Assembly (NCBI GenBank): GCA_034927685.1
Contig: JAYFPO010000023.1
Span: forward strand, 62,001-126,000
Length of the DNA: 64,000 nucleotides
Direction of reading: 5' to 3'
Source: RGIG3159 sp034927685
Lineage (GTDB): Bacteria > Bacillota > Clostridia > Oscillospirales > Oscillospiraceae
Within the stretch, counting starts at the first letter, position 1, and every line of letters begins with the position of its first letter. The translations under genes were made by a program, and so were the position numbers. Of the stretch, positions 17,157 to 23,963 are shown piece after piece. A model generated the notes under the pieces. That model worked only from the letters and a program-made list of their open reading frames with translations. It searched no databases and was not told the DNA's origin.

Positions 17157-17357
17157 ATGAATACAAACAAAGTCATCGATTTGCGGGCCTATCGCCAAAC
17201 GCCCTTTGACTACGCGGGCTACAACGGCCGGGCTGTCCGCCGGTACCGCCGGGCAGCGTTCCGCAAGATTCTGACCACCGTGCTGGACGCTCTCTGTGCG
17301 GTGACGCTGATTGTCTGTCTGCTCATCGGCACATCTGTTCTGCTTCGGCTGGGATAA
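17157..17357 (+). CDS. Small single-span membrane protein
   Basis: A 66-residue protein beginning MNTNKVIDLRAYRQTPFDYA. Its middle is basic (RAVRRYRRAAFRK), and a C-terminal hydrophobic span (about 40-64, LDALCAVTLIVCLLIGTSVLL) follows. ATG at 17157 has a textbook AAGGAGGT; an upstream in-frame ATG is ignored because the ribosome site would fall inside. It resembles tiny sporulation-type proteins of Clostridia in layout, but no family is claimed. Its last 35 bases overlap the end of the convergent LysA-like gene. Confidence 0.75.
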   Translation: MNTNKVIDLRAYRQTPFDYAGYNGRAVRRYRRAAFRKILTTVLDALCAVTLIVCLLIGTSVLLRLG

Positions 17358-18561
17358 GGGTTTGCAGACAATCCTCCACGGTCTCCCGGCGGCGGATCAG
17401 GCGGATTTCGCCGTCCAACAGATATTCGGCGCACCGGAGATTGCCGCCATAGTTGGTCGAAATGGACTGGCAGTAGGCGCCCGCGTCGTGGAGAATGCAG
17501 ATATCGCCCAGCTCCGCCCCGGGCAGCAGCCGCCGCTTGCCCAGTCTGTCGCCAGGCTCCTGGAGCCAGCCGGTCACGTCGCAGATCTGTCGCCCGTCCA
17601 TCCCGTTTTTTCCCAGTATGGAAATATGGTGATAGGCGTTGCGCATCATCGGCCGCAGCATGTCGCCGGACGAGGTATCCAGTCCCAGAAACAGGCGGCC
17701 ATTCTGCCGGACCGACACGACGCGGGACACCAAGATCCCCGCCGGCGCCAGGAGGTAGCGGCCAGGCTGCAGCCGGATTTCCAGCCCGGACAAACCGGCA
17801 GGAACCAGAATAGACTCATAGGCGCTGCGGATCATTGCCGTCATTCTCTCCAGCCGCGGCGACGGAATCTGCGGCTGAGAGGACCAGCCCATTCCACCGC
17901 CCAGATCACAGTATGGCACCGGAATCCCCCGCTTCCAAAGCCGCACCGCCAGGGAAAACAAAATCTCGGCCACAAAAGCCAGATATTCCTCCTCGAGATG
18001 ATTCACGCCCAGCTGACAATGCAAGCCGACCCCTGTCGCGCCGCGCGCCATCAGCGTTTCCGCCGCGCTCATCAGCGCCTCTTCCTGCATCCCAAACTGG
18101 AGCCGACCAGCTTCCACGGCAGTCACCTGCCCCGGAACCGTCCGAACACCGGCACTCAGCCGCAGTCCGATCATCCCGTCCTCCGGCAGCAAAGGGGCCT
18201 GTGTCAGCTCCTCCAAAATGTAATTTCCAGCATCCTGCGGAAGCCGGGTAACCTGATGCGCCAACACTGTAATTTTCCCCTTGGGAAATCCGGCGATTTG
18301 GGCGTACCGCACCTCCGCTTCAGAAATACAGACCGCGCCATAACCATTTTCGAAAAGCAGCCGCAAAAGCTGTGGATTTGGCGCGGCACTGACCGGAACC
18401 TGCAGCAGGAAGCGGCAAAAGGACAGAGCGGTGCGGAGCTCCACGGCACGATGCCGGATCGTCTCTGCATCGTAGAGGAAGAACGGTGTCTCCGTCCGGC
18501 TGCAAAAGGCTCGCAGCCGGTCCCGGTCCAGAAAGATTGCATCAAAGACAAAGTCCTTCAT
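17323..18561 (-). CDS. Diaminopimelate-decarboxylase-like fold III protein lacking the PLP lysine
   Basis: A 412-residue homologue of LysA-type fold III PLP decarboxylases: TPFFLYDAETIRHRA at the N terminus, SEAEVRYAQIAGFP, the CDLGGGMG phosphate loop, PGRYLLAPAG and a C-terminal HDAGAYCQSISTNYGG. The Schiff-base lysine of YAxKA is replaced: the aligned stretch reads VPVSAAPNPQ, with Ser58 at that position. The HIGS histidine is Gln (LHCQLG), EPGR is QPGR, and the CESGD catalytic cysteine region reads QEPGD. So it is unlikely to be a normal decarboxylase and is probably a pseudoenzyme or binding protein. The start at 18561 follows AGGAAGT and sits 4 bases after coaX on the same strand. Confidence 0.85.
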   Translation of the reverse strand: MKDFVFDAIFLDRDRLRAFCSRTETPFFLYDAETIRHRAVELRTALSFCRFLLQVPVSAAPNPQLLRLLFENGYGAVCISEAEVRYAQIAGFPKGKITVLAHQVTRLPQDAGNYILEELTQAPLLPEDGMIGLRLSAGVRTVPGQVTAVEAGRLQFGMQEEALMSAAETLMARGATGVGLHCQLGVNHLEEEYLAFVAEILFSLAVRLWKRGIPVPYCDLGGGMGWSSQPQIPSPRLERMTAMIRSAYESILVPAGLSGLEIRLQPGRYLLAPAGILVSRVVSVRQNGRLFLGLDTSSGDMLRPMMRNAYHHISILGKNGMDGRQICDVTGWLQEPGDRLGKRRLLPGAELGDICILHDAGAYCQSISTNYGGNLRCAEYLLDGEIRLIRRRETVEDCLQTLIPAEAEQMCR

Positions 18562-18564
18562 CGT

Positions 18565-19332
18565 TTACTTCCTGTTCTGCTCATAGAGAATATACAGCCC
18601 TTTCAGGAGCAAGTCCTTGTCATAGATCATCTTTCGCTTGCAAAGCGGCGCGATGAAGCGGGACATGCCGCCGGTAGCCACCGCCTCAAGCGGCTGCCCC
18701 AGTTCCTCTTCCATGCGAGTGAGCAGTCCGTCGAGCATGGATGCCGCGCCATAGAGGATCCCGCTGCGCATACAGTCGATGGTGTTGCGCCCGATGACCC
18801 GCTTCGGCTCATCCAGGCAGATGCCGGGAAGCTGCGCCGTACGGGCGCTCAGCGCCTCCATAGAGATTCGCACGCCGGGGCAGATGCAGCCGCCCAACAG
18901 CGCGCCCTTCTCGTTCAGGATGGAGATGGTCGTCGCGGTCCCCATATCAACCAGCGCCATGGGCGTGCGATACTCATGGACCGCCGCCACCGCGCCGACG
19001 ATCAGGTCGCCGCCGGTCTGTCCCGGGTTGTCGAGCAGAATATTGAGCCCCGTCTTGATGCCGGGGCCGACCACCAGCGGCATTTTTCCGGTCAGCTTGC
19101 GGATGGCGGTCCCAATGGAATTCAGGACCGGCGGCACCACGGAGGAGACGATGCTCCCCTCAAACTGCGCCCCGTCCGCGCTGTACAGGCTCAGAACATT
19201 CTTGAGATCCACCGCATACTGGTCTGAGGTTTTAATATGGTCCGTGGCCAGCCGCGCCTCAAACAGAATGTTGCCTTTCTCGATACCACCCAGCACAATA
19301 TTGGTATTGCCGATGTCGATTGCTAAAATCAT
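18565..19332 (-). CDS. coaX: Type III pantothenate kinase
   Basis: CoaX phosphorylates pantothenate in the first step of coenzyme A synthesis; it is not feedback-inhibited by CoA. The 255-residue protein begins MILAIDIGNTNIVLGG (ASKHA-fold phosphate motif). It has PGIKTGLNILLDNPGQTGGDLI, VDMGTATTISILN and ATGGMSRFIAPLC. The second of two close ATGs is chosen because it lies 9 bases from GGAGG, the first only 3. It lies between yfcE and the LysA-like gene, closely spaced on one strand. Confidence 0.95.
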   Translation of the reverse strand: MILAIDIGNTNIVLGGIEKGNILFEARLATDHIKTSDQYAVDLKNVLSLYSADGAQFEGSIVSSVVPPVLNSIGTAIRKLTGKMPLVVGPGIKTGLNILLDNPGQTGGDLIVGAVAAVHEYRTPMALVDMGTATTISILNEKGALLGGCICPGVRISMEALSARTAQLPGICLDEPKRVIGRNTIDCMRSGILYGAASMLDGLLTRMEEELGQPLEAVATGGMSRFIAPLCKRKMIYDKDLLLKGLYILYEQNRK

Positions 19333-19350
19333 ACACATACTCCTCCCCAG

Positions 19351-19818
19351 TCAGAGCGTTCGGAGCCAGCATGACGCTTCCCCGTCCGCAATGGTCACAA
19401 CACCGTAAGTCCTGTGCCAGCCGCCCCCGCTGGCGCCGGGATTCAGGAACCAGATTCCGTCCGCTTTTTCACAAAAACCGGCGTGGGTGTGCCCAAACAG
19501 GCACAGATCCGCGCCCTTTTCCTTTGCCGCCAGCTTCAGCCGCAGCAGGCCGCTCTTGACCTGATAGGTATGCCCGTGGCAGGCGAAAATGCGGACTCCG
19601 CCTTCCTCCGTCAGCACCTGCACCGGTTCCTGCGCGGCAAAGTCACAGTTCCCCGCCAAACTGACGCCGGGAATTTGCGGAAACAGGCATCGGAGTTGCG
19701 CATAATCCCGGACGTAGTCGCCGAGATGAAAAATCAGGTCCGGCTGCTCTCGACCAACTGCCTCCTCCATCCCGGAGAGGCAGCCATGAGAGTCGGAAAA
19801 AACCAGTATTTTTAACAT
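19351..19818 (-). CDS. YfcE/MJ0936-family metallophosphoesterase
   Basis: A 155-residue calcineurin-like phosphodiesterase. The metal ligands are all present: FSDSHG, HLGDYVRD, AGNCD, CHGHTY and FGHTHAG. Members hydrolyse phosphodiester bonds in vitro with Mn; the natural substrate is unknown. It is the first gene of a yfcE-coaX-LysA-like unit and diverges from the 19898 operon. GAGG lies 7 bases before the ATG. Confidence 0.92.
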   Translation of the reverse strand: MLKILVFSDSHGCLSGMEEAVGREQPDLIFHLGDYVRDYAQLRCLFPQIPGVSLAGNCDFAAQEPVQVLTEEGGVRIFACHGHTYQVKSGLLRLKLAAKEKGADLCLFGHTHAGFCEKADGIWFLNPGASGGGWHRTYGVVTIADGEASCWLRTL

Positions 19819-19897
19819 ATAGGAACCTCAGCGCTCCGCCCGGCATACTCTAATGGTAGCGAGATTATTTTGCACCGGATGGGAGGCAATGACAAAA

Positions 19898-20134
19898 ATG
19901 GGCGAATTTCGATTTTCGGACCTCCACTTCTCGGAGGCAGAGATCAGGAAAGTGTTTACCTCAAGTGAGGGGAAAAAGCTGCTGCAGCTACTGAATCAGG
20001 ACGGCGGCCAAAAACTGCGCCAGGCTGCGGAAGCGCTGCGCAACGGTCAGACGGAGACCGCGCAGCAGATTTTGTCGCCGGTCATGGAGTCCGATGAGGC
20101 CTCCCGGCTGATTGAAAAATTGAACCAGGAGTGA
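19898..20134 (+). CDS. Small conserved protein, first gene of a three-gene operon
   Basis: A 78-residue acidic helical protein (FRFSDLHFSEAEIRKVFTS, LLQLLNQDGGQKLRQAAEAL, then a glutamine-rich helix). The start is uncertain: ATG at 19889 is only 2 bases from GGGAGG, so ATG at 19898 is preferred. No family is claimed. Clostridia often carry similar helical proteins followed by a gene like the next one. Function unknown; a spore-related role is only a guess. Confidence 0.68.
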   Translation: MGEFRFSDLHFSEAEIRKVFTSSEGKKLLQLLNQDGGQKLRQAAEALRNGQTETAQQILSPVMESDEASRLIEKLNQE

Positions 20135-20138
20135 GGAC

Positions 20139-20456
20139 ATGGACGACCTGGAAAGCAAAATAAGCCAGATTTTGGATGACCCCGGCAGTATGGCGCAGAT
20201 CCTGTCCCTGGCCAAATCCCTGGGTATCACGCCGCCGCAGGAGGGCGATGCGCCCCAGCCGGATTCCTCGCTTGCCCCTGTTCTCTCACTGCTGCAGCAG
20301 GCCGGGAAAGCCGACTCTCGGGAAGCGGCTCTGCTGGGCGCGCTGAAGCCCTATTGCAGCAAAGAACGGCAAGAAAAAATCGACCGTGCATTGCGGATCG
20401 CGCAGCTTTCCCAGCTTGCCGGTGTGGCCCTCCGCAACTATGAAAAGAAGGAGTAG
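20139..20456 (+). CDS. Conserved small helical protein
   Basis: A 105-residue protein: MDDLESKISQILDDPGSMAQ, then a short Pro-rich linker, then a helical domain (SSLAPVLSLLQQAGKADSR, ALLGALKPYCSKERQEKIDR). Similar short 'DDLESKI-ILxDP-sMxqI' proteins are widespread in Oscillospiraceae, without a known function. GTGAGGA precedes the ATG; 4 bases separate it from the previous stop and 3 from the next ATG, so the three genes form an operon. Confidence 0.78.
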   Translation: MDDLESKISQILDDPGSMAQILSLAKSLGITPPQEGDAPQPDSSLAPVLSLLQQAGKADSREAALLGALKPYCSKERQEKIDRALRIAQLSQLAGVALRNYEKKE

Positions 20457-20459
20457 CCT

Positions 20460-21077
20460 ATGTATAATCGTTATATTCCCTCAGATGACGGTACCTACCG
20501 GCGGCAGGTTGTCGAGGAACGAAGGCCAGCTCCTCCGCCGGATCCGCCGGATCCGCCGCCACAGCAACCACAGCAACATCCTCCGCAGGGACCGCAACGT
20601 CCACCGCAAGGCCAACAGCGCCCGCCGCAGGGTCCGCAACGTCCGCCGCAGGGCCAACAATATCCTCCGCAGGGTCCGCAACGTCCACCGCAGGGCCAGC
20701 AGCGTCCACCGCAGGGTCCGCAGCATCCACCGCAGGGTCCGCAGCGTCCACCGCAGGGCCAGCAGCATCCACCGCAAGGCCCGCAGCGTCCACCACAAGG
20801 CCCGCAGCGTCCACCACAAGGCCAGCAGCGTCCGCCGCAGGGCCAGCAGTGTCCACCACAAGGCCCGCAGGGTCCACCGCCGCCGCAGCAACATCCACCG
20901 CAATGCCCGCAGGGTCCACCGCCGCAAAATTCCGGGCTCTTTTCCATGCTGGGATCGCTATTTGAGAACACCGGGGACCTTCTGCTGCTGCTGATTCTGC
21001 TGCTGCTGATTTCAGACGGCTGTACAGATACAACCACACTATTAATCGCCGCGGCACTTTACTTCTTCCTGCAATAA
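20460..21077 (+). CDS. Pro/Gln-repeat protein with hydrophobic C terminus
   Basis: A 205-residue protein. After a polar start (MYNRYIPSDDGTYRRQ) it has about 17 copies of a seven-residue PPQGPQR/PPQGQQR repeat (about 40-155). A conserved C terminus follows: SGLFSMLGSLFENTGDLL, a leucine-rich hydrophobic stretch, and LLIAAALYFFLQ. The ribosome site AAGGAG is good. A low-complexity repeat and paired hydrophobic segments suggest an envelope- or spore-coat-associated protein, but this is inference. The DNA repeat leaves all six frames open, so antisense ORFs over this gene are artefacts. Confidence 0.8.
   Translation: MYNRYIPSDDGTYRRQVVEERRPAPPPDPPDPPPQQPQQHPPQGPQRPPQGQQRPPQGPQRPPQGQQYPPQGPQRPPQGQQRPPQGPQHPPQGPQRPPQGQQHPPQGPQRPPQGPQRPPQGQQRPPQGQQCPPQGPQGPPPPQQHPPQCPQGPPPQNSGLFSMLGSLFENTGDLLLLLILLLLISDGCTDTTTLLIAAALYFFLQ
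20578..20930 (+). repeat. 21-base tandem repeat inside the Pro/Gln gene
   Basis: About 17 imperfect copies of a 21-base unit (CCGCAGGGTCCGCAACGTCC type, CAA/CAG and CCA/CCG varying at third positions). Unit differences are mostly synonymous or swap R/H/Q/Y at one position, so the protein repeat is selected. Copy number could vary between strains by slippage. Confidence 0.85.
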
Positions 21078-21133
21078 CCTGTCGCAGTCACATAATTTCC
21101 TTTTCGGCGATTTTCAACATTAAAATGAGGCAA

Positions 21134-21175
21134 GGGCGCGGCAAAAAGAAGAATTTTGCCGTACCCTCTTTTTTA
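21134..21175 (+). terminator. Intrinsic terminator of the 19898-21077 operon
   Basis: GGGCGCGGCAAAA pairs with TTTTGCCGTACCC (two mismatches), followed by TCTTTTTT on the plus strand. The T run overlaps the trpS stop codon on the other strand. Confidence 0.75.
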
Positions 21176-22165
21176 TCTTGCCACAAAGCCGATCTTTTTA
21201 TGGACCTTACGGAGCGTCCGATCCGCCAGCCGCCCCGCCCGCTCCGCGCCGTCCCGGTAGACGCTTTCCAGATACGTTTTATCCTTGAGGAGCCGTCCTG
21301 TCTCCTCCCGGATGGGCCGCAGCAGTTCGACGACCGCCTCGCCGACAGCGGGCTTGAATACGCCGTAACCCTGCCCCGCAAACTCCGCCTCTGCCTCCTC
21401 CACGGTTTTCCCCGTGGCGGTGCAATAGACGGTCAGCAAGTTGGAAACGCCGGGCTTTGCCGCCGGATCGTACCGGACGGCGGTTTCGCAGTCGGTCACG
21501 GCCCGCTTGAATTTTCTCTGAATGTCCTCCGGCTGATCCAGCAGATAGACGCAGCCGTCCGGGTCGGACTTGGACATTTTGCCAGCGGGATCGCCCAAGC
21601 TCATGATTCGCGCGCCCATCTTGGGAATAAACGGCTCCGGCAGGGTAAAGGTGTCGCCGTAAACGTTGTTGAACCGGGCCGCAATGTCGCGGCACAGCTC
21701 CACATGCTGCTTCTGGTCCTCCCCCACCGGCACGGCATCCGCCTGATAGAGCAGAATGTCGGCGGCCATCAGCACCGGATAGGTAAAGAGGCCGGCGGTG
21801 ATGTTGTCCGCGTGTTTGGCGGACTTGTCCTTAAACTGGGTCATGCGGCCCAGCTCGCCGAACTGGGTATAACAGCCCAGCACCCAGCTCAGCTCAGCAT
21901 GCTGCGGCACATGGCTTTGGAGGAACATGATGTTCTTCTGCGGGTCCAGTCCGCAGGCCAGATACTGGGCAAGCTGCTCCAGGCTGCGGCGGCGCAGATC
22001 CGCAGGCACCTGCCGCACTGTGATGGCGTGCATATCCACGATACAGTACAGGCAGTCATATTCGTCCTGCAGCGCCACCCAGTTCTTGATGGCGCCCATA
22101 TAAGAGCCCAGTGTCAAATTGCCGCTGGGCTGAATACCGCTGAAAATCCGTTTTTTCTCGCTCAT
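21173..22165 (-). CDS. trpS: Tryptophanyl-tRNA synthetase
   Basis: TrpS charges tRNA-Trp. The 330-residue class I enzyme has the HIGH-equivalent PSGNLTLGSYMGA near 13-25. It also has VDMHAITVR, the Trp-pocket PVLMAADILLY, the GEDQKQHVEL motif and KMSKS near 195. It diverges from gltX across a symmetrical promoter region. No T-box leader is visible, unlike trpS in some Firmicutes. Confidence 0.96.
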   Translation of the reverse strand: MSEKKRIFSGIQPSGNLTLGSYMGAIKNWVALQDEYDCLYCIVDMHAITVRQVPADLRRRSLEQLAQYLACGLDPQKNIMFLQSHVPQHAELSWVLGCYTQFGELGRMTQFKDKSAKHADNITAGLFTYPVLMAADILLYQADAVPVGEDQKQHVELCRDIAARFNNVYGDTFTLPEPFIPKMGARIMSLGDPAGKMSKSDPDGCVYLLDQPEDIQRKFKRAVTDCETAVRYDPAAKPGVSNLLTVYCTATGKTVEEAEAEFAGQGYGVFKPAVGEAVVELLRPIREETGRLLKDKTYLESVYRDGAERAGRLADRTLRKVHKKIGFVAR

Positions 22166-22200
22166 GTCCCTGTACCTTTCAGTTTTGTGATATCGAATTT

Positions 22201-22229
22201 ATAGTAGCATATTTTCCCGCTTTTATCAA
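22201..22229 (-). promoter_or_regulatory. SigA promoter of trpS
   Basis: On the minus strand TTGATA (22224-22229) and TACTAT (22201-22206) are 17 bases apart. Its -35 faces the gltX -35 eight bases away. Confidence 0.65.
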
Positions 22230-22255
22230 TCGATCGTTGACAGAAAGCGGGAAAA
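22212..22255. promoter_or_regulatory. 44-base inverted repeat spanning the divergent trpS/gltX promoters
   Basis: TTTTCCCGCTTT (22212-22223) is the exact complement of AAAGCGGGAAAA (22244-22255), and TCAA/TTGA inside share the same centre. The repeat makes the two promoter spacers mirror images of each other. Confidence 0.7.
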
Positions 22256-22265
22256 AATATAAGAT
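22237..22265 (+). promoter_or_regulatory. SigA promoter of gltX
   Basis: Consensus TTGACA (22237-22242) and TAAGAT (22260-22265), 17 bases apart, with the ATG 31 bases downstream of the -10. Confidence 0.8.
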
Positions 22266-22295
22266 AGGAGCGATGCAAAGACAGGAGGAAGTCAA

Positions 22296-23789
22296 ATGGA
22301 TTTCTTTGAAGAACTGGATGCCCGGATCCCCCGCGGCAAGGTGCGCACGAGGTTTGCCCCCAGTCCCACGGGCTATATGCACGTCGGCAATCTGCGAACG
22401 GCGCTCTACACCTGGCTGATTGCCAGAAACGCCGGAGGCACCTTTATCCTTCGGATCGAGGACACGGACCAGGGCCGTCTGGTAGACGGCGCGGTGGACG
22501 TGATCTACAAGACTCTGGCCGAATGCGGCCTGACCCACAACGAAGGCCCTGACGTTGGCGGTCCCGTCGGCCCATATGTCCAGACCGAACGGCGCGGCCT
22601 TTATGGCAAGTACGCCGCGCTTCTGGTCGAGAAGGGCATGGCCTACCGCTGCTTCTGCGACAAGGAAGACGTGGCGGAGACCGAGGTGGCCGATGGCGTC
22701 GCCATTCACAAGTATGACGGCCGGTGCAGCCGCCTTTTGGCCGCGGAAATTCAGGCGAAGCTGGACGCCGGACTGCCCTATGTGGTCCGCCAGAAGATTC
22801 CGCAGACAGGCTCCACCACCTTCCACGACGCCTCCTTTGGCGATATCACCGTGGATAACAGCACGCTGGACGACCAGATCCTCCTGAAGCGGGACGGTCT
22901 GCCAACCTACAACTTCGCCAACGTCGTGGACGACCACCTGATGGGCATTACGCATGTGGTGCGCGGCTCCGAGTACCTCTCCTCCGCGCCGAAATATAAT
23001 TTGCTCTATGAAGCCTTCGGCTGGGAAATACCCACCTACGTCCACTGCTCCCCCGTCATGCGGGACGCGCAGCACAAGATGTCCAAGCGGCACGGCGACC
23101 CCAGCTACGAGGACCTGATCGCCCAGGGCTTTCTGACCGAGGCGGTGCTCAACTATGTGGCCCTGCTGGGCTGGTCTCCCAAGGGCGAGCAGTCGGAACA
23201 GGAATTCTTCACGCTGGAAGAGCTGGCAAAGACATTTGACATTTCCGGTATCTCCAAGTCCCCCGCTGTGTTTGACCTGGAAAAGCTCCGCTGGATGAAC
23301 AGCGAGTATATGAAGCGGCTGCCGCCCGAGGTCTTTTTCGCGAAGGCCGAACCGTGGCTGCGGCAGGCGCTCCACCGCGAGAGTCTGGACCTTTCCGCCG
23401 TGGCCGCGCTGGTGCAGCCGCGCTGCGAGGTGCTTTCCGATCTGCCGGAACGCGTGAACTTTCTGGAGGCTCTTCCGGACTATGATCCGGCACTCTACAC
23501 GCACAAGAAGAGCAAAAGCACCCCGGAGACCGCGCTGCAGGCGCTGCAGGCCGTGCTTCCCGTGCTGGAGCGGCAGGATGCCTGGTCCAACGAGGCGCTC
23601 TATGAGGCGCTGCTGACCGTCGTGGGGCAGCTTGGCGTCAAGAACAGCGTCGTTCTCTGGCCCATCCGCGTGGCGGTCTCCGGCAAGCAGTCCACGCCAG
23701 GCGGCGCCACGGAACTCTGCGCGCTGCTGGGCAAGGAAGAATCCCTCGCGAGAATTCGTGACGGCATCGCCCGGCTCAGTCAATCATAA
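22296..23789 (+). CDS. gltX: Glutamyl-tRNA synthetase
   Basis: GltX charges tRNA-Glu, and possibly also tRNA-Gln for transamidation, as is usual in Firmicutes; gatCAB is not in the window. The 497-residue class I enzyme has RFAPSPTGYMHVGNLRTAL (HVGN for HIGH), ILRIEDTD, HKYDGRCS and HKMSKRHGD near 261. A C-terminal anticodon domain follows. AGGAGG lies 7 bases before the ATG. Confidence 0.96.
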   Translation: MDFFEELDARIPRGKVRTRFAPSPTGYMHVGNLRTALYTWLIARNAGGTFILRIEDTDQGRLVDGAVDVIYKTLAECGLTHNEGPDVGGPVGPYVQTERRGLYGKYAALLVEKGMAYRCFCDKEDVAETEVADGVAIHKYDGRCSRLLAAEIQAKLDAGLPYVVRQKIPQTGSTTFHDASFGDITVDNSTLDDQILLKRDGLPTYNFANVVDDHLMGITHVVRGSEYLSSAPKYNLLYEAFGWEIPTYVHCSPVMRDAQHKMSKRHGDPSYEDLIAQGFLTEAVLNYVALLGWSPKGEQSEQEFFTLEELAKTFDISGISKSPAVFDLEKLRWMNSEYMKRLPPEVFFAKAEPWLRQALHRESLDLSAVAALVQPRCEVLSDLPERVNFLEALPDYDPALYTHKKSKSTPETALQALQAVLPVLERQDAWSNEALYEALLTVVGQLGVKNSVVLWPIRVAVSGKQSTPGGATELCALLGKEESLARIRDGIARLSQS

Positions 23790-23923
23790 CCTGCGCGCAG
23801 CAACATCCTCGGTTTCCGATAACGACGTCATTCGTCGCAGCATCGCCAAAGCATCATGCTTTGATGCCCATTCGCACTTTTTCTCATTTTACTGCGCAAA
23901 ATCACCGATAAACAGTCGCTAAC

Positions 23924-23961
23924 AGGGAGCGTTGCAAAATTTTTATTTTGCAACGCTCCCT
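23924..23961. terminator. Perfect 17-base hairpin between gltX and spoIVA
   Basis: AGGGAGCGTTGCAAAAT and its complement flank TTTT. It begins 3 bases after the spoIVA stop on the minus strand and lies 134 bases after gltX. A classical T run is missing on both sides, though the stem is very stable, so terminator is the best but not certain call. Confidence 0.6.
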
Positions 23962-23963
23962 AC

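Noticed and set aside
20458..21057. Long antisense and alternative-frame ORFs over the Pro/Gln repeat gene
   Set aside because: They arise because the 21-base repeat has no stops in any frame; the + frame has the ribosome site and a non-repeat C terminus.
22166..22295. T-box leader for trpS or gltX
   Set aside because: Leader too short and no T-box sequence or specifier hairpin on either strand.
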